Positions 50,803 to 59,821 of a stretch of DNA of 64,000 bases are shown here, piece after piece (position 1 is the stretch's first letter; the number at the start of each line of letters is the position of its first letter). Below the pieces are notes generated by a model, which saw only the letters and a list, made by a program, of their open reading frames with translations, was not told the origin of the DNA and made no database searches. The stretch is taken from assembly GCF_001294645.1 (NCBI RefSeq), contig NZ_CP011868.1, positions 930,001-994,000 on the forward strand. Direction: 5' to 3'. The position numbers and the translations under genes were made by a program. This DNA comes from Pseudonocardia sp. HH130629-09. GTDB taxonomy: Bacteria; Actinomycetota; Actinomycetes; Mycobacteriales; Pseudonocardiaceae.

Positions 50803-52966
50803 TCACGACGCGCTCAGGTCGTAGAGGGTGACGCCGTCCACGGTCTGCGCCGGGAACGTAGCCTCGACCCACTCGGCGATGCGCAGGGCGGCGTCGCTGC
50901 CGCCGGAGTCGGTGCTGATCATCCCGCTGCCCGACGAGCCCACGAACCAGTGGATCCGCTGCTCGGCGACCATCTGCTGGAACTGCTCCAGCGTCGGGTA
51001 CGGGTCGGTGCCGTTGAAGCCGCCGACGGCGAGCACGGGTGCGTCCGCGGCGAGCTGGTAGCCCGCGGCCTGCATCGAGCTGATCGCGGCCGCGGCCCAG
51101 GTGTAGGAGCCGGCGTCCTGCGCGACGAGTGCCGTGAGCTGCGCCGACGGGGTCGGCGCGCTGAGGATCCCGCCCGGGCCCCCACCGCCGCCGGGCCCAC
51201 CGCCGCCGGGCCCACCGCCGCCGGGTCCGCGGCCGTTCCCGCTGCTCTGACCGGTGCTGTTCTGACCGGTGCCGCTCGGACCCGCGACGGCCGGACCCGA
51301 GCCGTTCCGGTCGGTGCCGCCCGCGGGGGCTCCGGACGGATCCGTGCCGCCGGTCGTGCCGCCACCGTCGGTGGCCGGGGGCGCCGTGCCCTGTCCGCCG
51401 GAGCCGCCCTGTCCGCCGGGGCCGCCGGGACCGCCCTGCCCACCAGGGCCACCGGGGCCGCCCTGACCCCCGCGCATCCCACCCGGACCGCCGCCCCCGC
51501 CGGGGCCCGAGCCGTAGCCCTGCGGACCCGAGCTCGGGATCGCCCCGGAGTGCGGGGTCGCCGCCGTCGCCACCGACCAGGCCGCGGTCCCGGCGCCGCC
51601 GGCGGCCACGGCCGCGGCGAGCACCACCGCGGCCAGCGCGCGCGGCATCCGGTGCACCCCGGTCAGCGCGGCCGCGGCGAGCAGACCGACGACGAGCACG
51701 GTCCAGCGCAACCACCCGAGCCAGTCCGACGGCAGCAGCGCGAACGACCAGACCGCCGTCAGCGCGATGGCCGCCGCGAGCGAGCACCGTGCCCCCACCG
51801 AGGAGCGGTCCCGCCAGAGCGTCGCCCCGCCGATCCCGACCAGTGCGGCGACCGCCGGGGCCAGCGCCACGGTGTAGTAGCTGTGGATGATCCCGGCCAT
51901 CAGGCTGAACGTCAGGCCCGTCACGAGCAGCCAGCCGCCCCAGAGGAGGACCGCCGCCCGTGCCGGGTCGGTGCGGGGGGCCCGTCGGGTCCGCAGGAGC
52001 AGCACCCCGAGCAGCAGCAGCGCCGCGGGCAGCAGCCAGGACGCCTCGCGGGCCATCTCCGAGCCGAACAGCCGCAGCAGCCCGGTGGAACCCCACCCGC
52101 CGGTCCGGCCGCCCGCGCCGCCGCCGACCGAACCGACCTCGTCGCCGGTCAGCCGACCGACGCCGTTGTAGCCGAACACCAGCTCCAGGACGCTGTTCGA
52201 CTGCGAGCCGCCGATGTAGGGCCGGTCCGCCGCCGGCCACAGCTCCACGGTGAGCACCCACCAGCCGGCCGACACCACCAGTGCCGCACCGGCGACGATC
52301 AGGCCGCGCAGACGCGGCCACCAGGCCACCGGCGCGGCGACCAGCCACATCAGCGCGAACCAGGAAGGCCTGCAGCATCTTGGTGAGGAAGCCGTACCCG
52401 ACCAGGGCCCCGGCCAGCACCAGCCAACCGGTGACACCCCGCTCGACGGCCCGGGTCATCGCGTACGCGGCGCCGGTCAGGACCAGCACCAGCATCGCGT
52501 CGGGGTTGTCGAAGCGGAACATCAGCACCGCGACCGGGGTCAGCGCGAGCGTCGCCCCGGCGAGCAGTCCCGCCCCGGGGCCGGCGGCCCGGCGCACCGC
52601 CGCGTGCAGCAGTGCGACCGCACCGACACCCATCAGTGCCTGCGGCACCAGCACACTCCAGCTGGACAGCCCGAACAGCCGCACCGACAGCCCGATCGGC
52701 CACAGCGCGCCGGGGGCCTTGTCCACCGTGATGCCGCCGGCCGCGTCGGAGGCGCCGAAGAACCAGGCCGACCAGCTCTGGCCACCGGCCTGCGCGGCGG
52801 CGGCGTAGTACGCGTTCGCCCACCCCGACTCCGACAGGCCCCACAGATACAGCGCGGCCGCTCCTCCCAGCAGCGCGGCGAGCGGCAGGTGCCGAAGGAC
52901 CCGGCGGGTGGGAGGGGACGGGTCGGGTGCGGGAGCCGGCCGGGGCCGGGACAGGGTGCTCGTCAC
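50803..52966 (-). pseudogene. Second ArnT-like glycosyltransferase, frameshifted
   Basis: A paralogue of the 47187 gene. From GTG 52966 one frame reads ALYLWGLSESGWANAYYAAAAQAG, ITVDKAPGALWPIGLSVRLFG and on to TKMLQAFLVR. At about 52365 the homologous sequence jumps to another frame starting FALMWLVAAPVAWWPRLRG, which continues to the stop at 50803 with SGGSDAALRIAEWVEATFPAQ and VDGVTLYDLSAS. By comparison with the paralogue (LQAFLVLPGMTLAW), about 10-11 nt are missing between the GGT of LV and the FALMW codons. Either a real deletion makes the gene inactive or this is a sequence error. It also has a long Gly/Pro-rich loop. Confidence 0.85.
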
Positions 52967-53169
52967 CCTCGCGACGCTGCTCCCGAGCGCTGTGCGGACC
53001 CGGTGATCGACCTGTGAACCAGCTGTGACGAGGCGGAGGGAACGTTCAGAGCCCGCTCCGACGCCGCACACAGCCGCGACACAGCAGCCCCCGCGAGCCT
53101 GGGTACCGGCCGGAGCCGCGCCCGGGCAGACCGCCCGTCCGTCCCGGCCAGAACAGGAGTACCGGAGAC

Positions 53170-53697
53170 ATGTCGACCGATACCACCCCGGCGTCCACCG
53201 TGGACCCCGGGCAGGCGCGCCGCGGACCGTTGCTGCGGCGCGGCCGTCGTCTCGCCGCCGGCACCGCCGTCGCCGTGGTGCTGCTCGGCGCCGCGGCCTG
53301 CGGGACGTCCGCGGCGGCCGACGGGCAGTCAGGCGCGGACGCCGGCGGATCCACCGGTACCGCGGCGGCCGGCGGCGCGGCCGGGACCGGCTCGGATGCG
53401 CTGATGGCCTGTCTGGAGCAGAACGGTGTCCCCGCGCCGCCCGACGGCGGCCCTGGTGGGCAGGGCGGTGCCGGGGGACAGGGCGGCGGGCAGGCCGCCG
53501 GTGAGGGCGGGACCCTGGGGGCACCGCCGAGCGGCGCGCCCGCCGCGGGCGGTCAGGGCGGGGCCGGTGGCTCGGGTGTCGGCGAGGCACCTCCCGGCGT
53601 CGACAGCACGGCCTGGGCGACGGCGCAGCAGGCGTGCGCCGCGGTCGCCCAGGAGTCCGGGTCCGCGGCGCCGACCACCGGCGGCTCCGGGAGCTGA
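53170..53697 (+). CDS. Gly-rich lipoprotein, hypothetical
   Basis: 175 residues. After a basic start (RRGPLLRRGRRLAAGTA) the membrane segment ends in the lipobox LLGAAAC, so it is likely anchored outside the membrane. The mature part is Gly/Ala/Gln-rich (GGPGGQGGAGGQGGGQAAGEGG) with two short conserved-looking pieces, DALMACLEQNGVPAP and TAWATAQQACAAVAQ, each with one Cys that could pair. Divergent from the ArnT-like operon, whose proteins have similar Gly-rich loops. No known function. Confidence 0.65.
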   Translation: MSTDTTPASTVDPGQARRGPLLRRGRRLAAGTAVAVVLLGAAACGTSAAADGQSGADAGGSTGTAAAGGAAGTGSDALMACLEQNGVPAPPDGGPGGQGGAGGQGGGQAAGEGGTLGAPPSGAPAAGGQGGAGGSGVGEAPPGVDSTAWATAQQACAAVAQESGSAAPTTGGSGS

Positions 53698-53734
53698 CCA
53701 CACCCCGGGGGCGGGCACGGGGGAGAATCGACCC

Positions 53735-54235
53735 GTGCCCGTCCCCGTCCTGCACGGACCACGACTGTTGCTCCCCGGATGGACCCCGGCGGTGGCGGCG
53801 GCCGTCGTGGCCGGCGCCCGGCGCGCCGACTGGGCGCCGGACTTTCCCGCCGAGGGCGACCGGATCGTCGCCCGGCTGCTCGCCCGCGACCCGGGCGGGC
53901 CGGGCTGGGGCGAGCTCGGCCACCGGCTGCTCGTCGAACGCGACGGTGGAACGGTCGTCGGCGGTGCGGGGCTGTTCCCCGCCCCCGACGACGGCCCGGC
54001 CGCCGTCGAGCTCGGCTACGGCGTGGTGCCGTCGCGCCGCGGCCGCGGCTACGCCGTCGAGGCCGCCGGCCTGTTGCTCGCCCTGGCCCGCTCGGCCGGG
54101 GCGTCGCCGCTGGTCGCGGGCGTCGAGCCCGGCAACCGTGCGTCGGAGCGGGTGCTGGAGCGGATCGGGATGCGCCCCACCGGGACCCGCGACGGCGTCG
54201 CCCGGTTCCGGCTCGACGTAGGGTCGGGGACGTGA
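53735..54235 (+). CDS. GNAT-family N-acetyltransferase
   Basis: 166 residues from GTG 53735. Domain order LHGPRLLLPGWTPAVAAAVV at the start, VVGGAGLFPAPDDGPAAVELGYGVVPSRRGRGYAVEAAGLLLALA with the acetyl-CoA loop RRGRGYA, then GVEPGNRASERVLERIGMRPTG, matches the RimJ/RimL-like GNAT group. Substrate unknown. Stop overlaps the HAD gene start (GTGA). Confidence 0.9.
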   Translation: MPVPVLHGPRLLLPGWTPAVAAAVVAGARRADWAPDFPAEGDRIVARLLARDPGGPGWGELGHRLLVERDGGTVVGGAGLFPAPDDGPAAVELGYGVVPSRRGRGYAVEAAGLLLALARSAGASPLVAGVEPGNRASERVLERIGMRPTGTRDGVARFRLDVGSGT

Positions 54236-55017
54236 TCCGGCTGGTCGCGCTCGACATCGACGGCACCATCGTCCACGGGCGCAGGCCCCCGAGCCCTGCG
54301 GTCCTCGAGGCGATCGCGCTCGCCGGGACCCGGGCCGAGGTGATGCTGTGCACCGGCCGGACCGTCGTCGGCGTGGCCGGTGCGCTGGACGCGATCGGGC
54401 TGCGCGACGGCGTCACCCTGACCTCCAACGGCGCGGTCGAGATGGAGACCGCGACCCGCCGGGTGCTGACGATGGAGCGGCTCGGCCCCGAGGCCGTGAC
54501 CGCCGCCCTCGACACGATGACCGAGCTGTTCCCGGGGGCGGTGTTCGCCTGCGAGCACGTCGGCGTCGGGCAGCGGGTCAGCGCCCCGTTCCCCGACGGC
54601 GTGCTCGCCGGCACCGTCACCGAGGTCGGCCGCGGCGGTCTGCTCGACGAGCCGACACCCAAGCTGGTCATGTACTGGCCGGGGCACGACCCGGCGGAGA
54701 CCGCGGCCCGCGCCTCCCGGCTCCGGGTGCCCGGCACCGAGCCGACGCTCGACCACGAGCTGCCGTGGGTGACGCTGGTGCCGGCCGGGGTGTCCAAGGC
54801 GTCCGGGCTCGCGCGGGTCGCGGCCCGGCTCGGTGTCGACCGTTCCGAGGTCCTCGCCGTCGGCGACGGCGACAACGACCGCGCGATGCTGCGCTGGGCA
54901 GGCCGCGGGATCGCGATGGGGCAGGCCCCGCCGGACGTGCACGCCGACGCCGACGAGTCCACCGACACCGTCGAGCAGGACGGCCTGGCCCGCGCCCTGG
55001 AGCGCGTGTTCGGCTAG
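54232..55017 (+). CDS. HAD-superfamily phosphatase (Cof type)
   Basis: 261 residues. HAD motif I LVALDIDGTIVHGR, motif II MLCTGRT, motif III lysine in VSKASGLARVAARLG and motif IV VLAVGDGDNDRAMLRWAGRGIAMGQAP are complete; the C2B cap between them is typical of Cof/YidA sugar-phosphate or FMN phosphatases. Cytoplasmic. Coupled to the GNAT gene upstream. Confidence 0.92.
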   Translation: MIRLVALDIDGTIVHGRRPPSPAVLEAIALAGTRAEVMLCTGRTVVGVAGALDAIGLRDGVTLTSNGAVEMETATRRVLTMERLGPEAVTAALDTMTELFPGAVFACEHVGVGQRVSAPFPDGVLAGTVTEVGRGGLLDEPTPKLVMYWPGHDPAETAARASRLRVPGTEPTLDHELPWVTLVPAGVSKASGLARVAARLGVDRSEVLAVGDGDNDRAMLRWAGRGIAMGQAPPDVHADADESTDTVEQDGLARALERVFG

Positions 55018-55952
55018 TGCTCGGCGGGGGTGCCCGCGACCAGCGGTGTCGCCGCCTCCAGGGCCGCCCCGCAGGACGGCGGCCGCGGCGGCAGGGTCGT
55101 GTCGGTCGTGACCGGCACCGTCCAGCTCCGGCCGTCGCGGGAGCGCACGGTGACCAGGTGCCCGTCCGGGCGCCCGCCGTCACCACCCACGCTCGGATCG
55201 GCGGCGTCGACCAGCAGCGCCGTGGCGTCCCCGATCCCGGTGTGCTCGCGCACGGCGAGCTCGGCGAGCTGGCCGACCGGGTCCATCCCGGTGTGACCGC
55301 GACAGCACCACGGGTCCACGCCGCCGCCGGCCGCGGCCTTCAGCGCGGCCAGCGCGCCGTCGGTGTCGAGGCGGCCGTAGGCGTAGCCGGTGGGCAGCAC
55401 CAGCGCGGTCGGCGCGAACCGGTGCCCGCCGAGATGGGTGCACTCCCACACGTCGGCGCCCTCGGCGGCCAGGTCCCCGGCGAGCGCGCGGCCGCGGACG
55501 GCGCAGCAGACGTCACGCCTGCCGTGCGCGCACACCAGCATCACCGGGTCGAGCACCGGGGTGCCCGCGCCCGGGTCGAGGTCGATGCCGGCGAGGTCGT
55601 CGGTGCTGCGCACGGTGCGCGACCACGCCCGTGAGCCGCCCGGGGCGAGGTCGGCGACGTAGACGGTGCGGGCGCCGTCGGCGTCGCAGCGGCCCTCGCG
55701 GCCGGAGCGGCGGATCAGCAGCAGGATGACGTCGTCGGCGCGGAGCCGGTCGAACAGCGCGGCCACGGCCGGGTCCGGGTGGTCGGCGACCTTCCGCGGC
55801 CAGGCGCCGATGTGCTCGACCGCGACGAGGCGACGCACGTGCGGCGCGGTGCCGGTCATCGGCTCGCCGAGCGCCTCGCTCAGCCCGGAACAGCCCGAGA
55901 CGGGCGCCCCGGCGGGACCGCCGGGTGCGCCACGTGTCACGGTGACCGTCAT
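55014..55952 (-). CDS. Sucrase/ferredoxin-like (Apd1-type) thioredoxin-fold protein
   Basis: 312 residues. The conserved block VMLVCAHGRRDVCCAVRGRALAGDL ... VWECTHLGGHRFAPTALVLPTGYAYGRLD is the Suc_Fer-like family, whose eukaryotic relatives Apd1/Aim32 bind an unusual [2Fe-2S] cluster with Cys and His ligands. The Cys pair of DVCC and the HLGGH histidines are candidates here. A second Cys pair (DPWCCRGHTG) follows. Overlaps the HAD gene end by 4 bp, convergent. Probable redox or metal role; substrate unknown. Confidence 0.85.
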   Translation of the reverse strand: MTVTVTRGAPGGPAGAPVSGCSGLSEALGEPMTGTAPHVRRLVAVEHIGAWPRKVADHPDPAVAALFDRLRADDVILLLIRRSGREGRCDADGARTVYVADLAPGGSRAWSRTVRSTDDLAGIDLDPGAGTPVLDPVMLVCAHGRRDVCCAVRGRALAGDLAAEGADVWECTHLGGHRFAPTALVLPTGYAYGRLDTDGALAALKAAAGGGVDPWCCRGHTGMDPVGQLAELAVREHTGIGDATALLVDAADPSVGGDGGRPDGHLVTVRSRDGRSWTVPVTTDTTLPPRPPSCGAALEAATPLVAGTPAEH

Positions 55953-56005
55953 CGGGCCATCTTAGGGAAGGTTTGCCTGACTTCAACCCGGACCACCCGG
56001 AAGGG

Positions 56006-57745
56006 TCAGTCCCGGCCGGGCAGCTCGGCGCGCAGCACCTTCCCGGTCTGGTTGCGCGGCAGCTCGTCGAGGAAGTGCACGTCCCGCGGTGCGGCGAACT
56101 TCTCCAGGTCGGACTTCACCCGGCTGCGGATCGCGTCCGCGGTGACCTCGGCACCCGGCTCCAGCGCCACCCAGGCGGCGAACCGCTGGCCGTACTCGTC
56201 GTCGTCCACCCCGAGGACGCAGGCCTCGCGCACCCCGTCCATCCCGGAGATGAGCTCCTCCACCGGGCCGGGGTGCAGGTTCTCCCCGCCCGAGACGATC
56301 ATGTCGTCTGCCCGGCCGGTGAGGAACAGCCGTCCGTGCTCGTCGAGGTGCCCGACGTCGCCGGTCCCCAGCAGCCCGTCGTGCTCCTCCAGGCCCTCCT
56401 CGCCGCCGGTGTAGCCCTCGAACGGCAGGTCGTTGCCCACGAACACCCGGCCGTCGACGCCTGCCGGGGCGGGCTGGTCGTCCTCGTCGAGGATGACCAG
56501 GGTGGTCCCGGCCGGGGCGCGGCCCGCGGTGCCGGGGGCGTCGCGCAGGTCCTCCGGTCCGGCGATCGAGACCCAGGAGACCTCGGTGGATCCGTAGAGG
56601 TTGTAGAGGCAGTCGCCGAAGCGGTCCATGAACCGGTTGGCCTGCCCGCCGGGCAGCGCCGACCCGGAGACGGCCACGATCCGCGGGCCCGCCGGGTCGT
56701 CCCGGTCGGCGCCCCAGCCCTCGGCGCCGGACTCCAGGACGCGCTGGAGCATCACCGGCACCGCGAACACCGTGGTGCACCGGCGCTCGCGCACGGCGGC
56801 GAGGAACCCCTCCGGGGTGAACTTGCGGCGCAGCACGACGGTCGCGCCGTGCAGCGAGGCGAGCAGCAGCCCGGCGTTGCCCCAGGTGTGGAACAGCGGA
56901 GCGGCGATGTGCGTCGGCTCACCCGCGCGCAGCGGGATCGCCGAGAGGATCGACGCCGCCGGGGCGAGGGTCGACGGGTGCGGCCGCTTGGCGCCCTTGG
57001 GTGTCCCGGTGGTGCCGGAGGTCAGCACGATCTGCTTGGACGGCTCCGGCTTGAACGGCAGCTCGCCCGGCCCGCCCCGCTCCACCATCGCGTCGAGATC
57101 GTCGAGCACCCGGTCGCCGGCGGGACGCGGCCCGTCCGGGGTCGAGGTGAGCACGACGCGCGGTCCGGGCGGGACGACGTCGAGGAAGTCCGGGTCGGCG
57201 ACGAGCGTGTGGAGCTTCTGCTGCTCCTGCACCCCGCGCAGCTGCTCGGCCGCGAGCCCGGTATTGACCAGCACGACGTCGGCGCCGACCTTGCCCGCCG
57301 CCACCATCGCCTCGATCGGTGCGCGGGCGTTGCGGCACAGTACCCCGACCGGGGCGCCCGGTCCGGCGCCCGAGTCGAGCAGGGCCAGCGCGAGGCGGTC
57401 GGTGCGTTCCTCCAGCTCGGCGTAGGTGGTGACCCCGTCGTCGTCGACGACGGCGAGCCGGTACGGGTGGCGGGCCGCCCCGACGGCGAACGCCGCGGTG
57501 ATGCTGTTGCCGTAGCGCACCAGTGCCCGGCCCATCCCGTACAGCTTCCCGGGGCCGAGCGGGCGGACGACTCCCGAGCGGGTCAGGGCCACGGCGGCGC
57601 GGGCGGTGCCGCTGCCCAGCTCGTAGGCGGTGCGGGCGGTGCCGGAGAGGTTCTGGAGCAGCGGAGAGCCAGCCATGCGGCGCAGTCTGGCAGGGCGACC
57701 CGCCGGGCCGTCGGGTCCGGTGGGGGGATCTGTGTCAGAGGTCAC
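56006..57745 (-). CDS. Acyl-CoA synthetase (AMP-forming, FadD type)
   Basis: 579 residues. ANL motifs are in order: KQIVLTSGTTGTPKGAKRPH (P-loop), APLFHTWGNAG, LYGSTEVSWV, GTGDVGHLDEHGRLFLTGR and the C-terminal lysine loop LPRNQTGKVLRAEL. It activates fatty or similar acids to CoA thioesters. The N-terminal 80 residues (LLQNLSGTARTAYELG...) are typical of actinobacterial FadD12-like proteins. GTG 57745 taken as start; an ATG 69 bp inside (57676) is also possible, as neither has a clear ribosome site. Confidence 0.92.
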   Translation of the reverse strand: MTSDTDPPTGPDGPAGRPARLRRMAGSPLLQNLSGTARTAYELGSGTARAAVALTRSGVVRPLGPGKLYGMGRALVRYGNSITAAFAVGAARHPYRLAVVDDDGVTTYAELEERTDRLALALLDSGAGPGAPVGVLCRNARAPIEAMVAAGKVGADVVLVNTGLAAEQLRGVQEQQKLHTLVADPDFLDVVPPGPRVVLTSTPDGPRPAGDRVLDDLDAMVERGGPGELPFKPEPSKQIVLTSGTTGTPKGAKRPHPSTLAPAASILSAIPLRAGEPTHIAAPLFHTWGNAGLLLASLHGATVVLRRKFTPEGFLAAVRERRCTTVFAVPVMLQRVLESGAEGWGADRDDPAGPRIVAVSGSALPGGQANRFMDRFGDCLYNLYGSTEVSWVSIAGPEDLRDAPGTAGRAPAGTTLVILDEDDQPAPAGVDGRVFVGNDLPFEGYTGGEEGLEEHDGLLGTGDVGHLDEHGRLFLTGRADDMIVSGGENLHPGPVEELISGMDGVREACVLGVDDDEYGQRFAAWVALEPGAEVTADAIRSRVKSDLEKFAAPRDVHFLDELPRNQTGKVLRAELPGRD

Positions 57746-57782
57746 TGAGTATGTCCGTCATGTTTCGTAGGGTGAAGACGAT

Positions 57783-58040
57783 GTGTCCTTCGGTGGCCCA
57801 CAGGTCGCCGAACTCCACCACACACCGTCGGGGATCTCGATGCGCCTGTACCTGCCCACGCACACGTCCGCTTCCGGCCGCACGCTGGTCCGTGCGGGAC
57901 GTCCGACCAAGTCGATGCCCGGGTTCGGCGGCATCGCCGGCGTCTGCCGCTGCGGTGCGGCCCGCCCCGCCGACTCGCGCAGCCTGCCGTGGCGCGACTG
58001 TCCGTCGTGCACGCCGCAGCGGGCCCGGGTCGGGCGCTGA
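57783..58040 (+). CDS. Possible small zinc-ribbon protein
   Basis: 85 residues from GTG 57783, or 66 from ATG 57840. The tail has GVCRCGAARPADSRSLPWRDCPSC, a C-x-C ... C-x-x-C arrangement that could hold zinc. Divergent from the acyl-CoA synthetase. No recognised family, and weak coding evidence. Confidence 0.35.
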   Translation: MSFGGPQVAELHHTPSGISMRLYLPTHTSASGRTLVRAGRPTKSMPGFGGIAGVCRCGAARPADSRSLPWRDCPSCTPQRARVGR

Positions 58041-58103
58041 GCGCACCGGCCTCGTAGGTTTCCGGGTCGACGGGCACGGTGTCCGTCGACCGCGGAGGCC
58101 CCG

Positions 58104-58643
58104 ATGAGCACGACCACCCCCGAGATGCGGCTGCGCGCCCTGGAGCGGGAGGACCTGCCGTTCGTCCACGGGCTGTCGAACGACTCCGGGATCATGTCGT
58201 ACTGGTTCGAGGAGCCCTTCGAGTCGCTCGTCGAGCTGCAGGAGATCTTCGCCCGGCACGTGCACGACAACCGCGAGCGGCGGTTCATCATCGACTGCGC
58301 GGGTGAGCGGGCCGGTCTGGTCGAGCTGGTGGAGATCGACTACATCCACCGCAACGCCGAGTTCCAGATCATCGTCGCCCCCGCCTTCCAGGGCCGGGGG
58401 CTCGCCGCCCGCGCCACCGCCGGGGCCCTCGACTACGCCTTCGGCGTGCTGAACCTGCACAAGGTGTACCTGGTCGTCGACATCGAGAACACCCGCGCCG
58501 TGCGTGCCTACGAGCGCACCGGTTTCGTCGTCGAGGGGGAGCTGCGCGAGGAGTACTTCGCCAGCGGCCGCTACCACGACGCCTACCGGATGGCGGTGCT
58601 GCAGCGCGACCATCTCGGCCGCACCGTCGACGGGCCGCAGTGA
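58104..58643 (+). CDS. speG: Spermidine N-acetyltransferase
   Basis: 179 residues. Close match in order to SpeG: MRLRALEREDLPFVHGLSND, IMSYWFEEPFESLVELQEIFARHVHDNRERRFII, LVELVEIDYIHRNAEFQIIVAPAFQGRGLAARAT (acetyl-CoA loop QGRGLA), and LNLHKVYLVVDIENTRAVRAYERTGFVVEGELREEYF. It acetylates spermidine or spermine to lower polyamine stress. Monocistronic, ATG 58104 following a GGAGGCCC site. Confidence 0.95.
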   Translation: MSTTTPEMRLRALEREDLPFVHGLSNDSGIMSYWFEEPFESLVELQEIFARHVHDNRERRFIIDCAGERAGLVELVEIDYIHRNAEFQIIVAPAFQGRGLAARATAGALDYAFGVLNLHKVYLVVDIENTRAVRAYERTGFVVEGELREEYFASGRYHDAYRMAVLQRDHLGRTVDGPQ

Positions 58644-59026
58644 GTCGACGGACCGCACCGGGTCGACGGACCGCACCGAGCTGACCGGACCGGCCGGCAG
58701 GGAGGGGGACCCGTCGGCCGGCCCGGCGTGCACCGGCCGCGGGCATGCGACCGGAGTCGGGCGCGTCGACCTTGATGACGACGACACCCGAGAAGACTAC
58801 TATCTCGACACGTGTTCGTGTCAACGTTCGCCATGGTGCTCCTGTGACCAGCGGGAATCGGGTGCTGGCCGGTGTCGGACCGATGTCGCGGTGCGGATCG
58901 GCCGACCGATGACATCGTTGATCGTCGGCGAGTGCCCGCGACCGTCGTCGCGGTGGGTCGCGGGGTGGTTGCGGTCCGCTCGTCGTCACCGTGCGCGCCC
59001 GGCCGTCGCGAGTAGGATCTGCCCCG
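58644..59026 (+). other. Intergenic region with tandem repeats and operator-like palindrome
   Basis: Immediately after speG, GTCGACGGACCGCACCG occurs twice in tandem (from about 58646), with a third diverged unit (gtcgacgggccgcag) inside the speG end. At 58807-58822, GACACG-tgtt-CGTGTC is a perfect 6-bp inverted repeat in an AT-rich patch about 205 bp before the MerR-type gene, a candidate regulator site. No other feature is seen. Confidence 0.5.
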
Positions 59027-59821
59027 ATGTCCGGAACCCCGACGGCCGGGGACGAGTTCCCGATCGACACGCTCGCCGCACGTGCCGGTATGACCGTCCG
59101 CAACGTGCGCGCCCACCTGTCCCGCGGCCTGCTGCAGCCGGGGGAGATGCGCGGGCGCACCGCCTGGTACGGCCCGGTCCACCTGGCCCGGCTGGAGTTG
59201 ATCGCCGGGCTGCAGCGGCGCGGGTTCTCCCTCGCCGCGATCGGCGTGCTGATCAACCAGACCCCCTCCAGCAGCGCGGAGGAGGCGCTGCGCCTCTACC
59301 GCGGCATGCTCGCGCCGTGGCAGCCGGAGGAGGCGGTCGAGCTCGCCGATGAGGACCTGGCCGAGTGGGCCGGCGCCCGGACGTCCCCGGAGTTCGTCGA
59401 GCGGCTGGCCGCGTCCGGGCTGATCGAGCGCACCGGCCCGGGTCGGCTGCGCGTGCTCAACCCGGCGATGGTCCGGTCCGGGGCGCACGCCGTCGCGCTC
59501 GGGCTGGCACCGGAGGCGGTGGAGCAGGTCGGCGAGGAGCTGCTGTCCCGGACCCGGGAGATCGCCGAGATCTTCGTCGAGCTGTTCCGCGAGCAGGTCT
59601 GGGCGGCGCACGTCGCGGCCGGGCTGCCCCGGCACGGCGTCGCGGACCTGCGCACGGCGGTCGAGGCCCTGCAGCCGGTCGCCACCCAGTCCCTGCTCGG
59701 TGCCTTCCGCCAGACGATGCAGCAGGCGATGGACGACTTCATCCGCCGGCTGTCCATCGACCTCGCCCCGGCCGACCCGCGAGGCGACTCCGAGGCAGCC
59801 GAACCGTCAGCGGACCGGTAG
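59027..59821 (+). CDS. MerR-family transcriptional regulator
   Basis: 264 residues. N-terminal MerR winged helix: FPIDTLAARAGMTVRNVRAHLSRGLLQPGEMRGRTAWYGPVHLARLELIAGLQRRGFSLAAIGVLI. The long C-terminal helical region (GLAPEAVEQVGEELLSRTREIAEIFVELF...) lacks a metal-binding Cys loop, so a non-metal ligand is likely. ATG 59027 selected since the HTH begins 11 residues later. Converges on the histidine kinase gene, overlapping by 15 bp. Confidence 0.9.
   Translation: MSGTPTAGDEFPIDTLAARAGMTVRNVRAHLSRGLLQPGEMRGRTAWYGPVHLARLELIAGLQRRGFSLAAIGVLINQTPSSSAEEALRLYRGMLAPWQPEEAVELADEDLAEWAGARTSPEFVERLAASGLIERTGPGRLRVLNPAMVRSGAHAVALGLAPEAVEQVGEELLSRTREIAEIFVELFREQVWAAHVAAGLPRHGVADLRTAVEALQPVATQSLLGAFRQTMQQAMDDFIRRLSIDLAPADPRGDSEAAEPSADR

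Noticed and set aside
51175..51480. Repetitive Gly-codon tract considered as a repeat array
   Set aside because: It encodes the GGPGG loop of the second ArnT-like protein.
49439..53923. Minus-strand ORF of 1494 codons
   Set aside because: It is a chance merger of three pieces: the shadow of 53.0-53.9 kb, the start of the frameshifted ArnT-like gene, and the GT2-GtrA gene.
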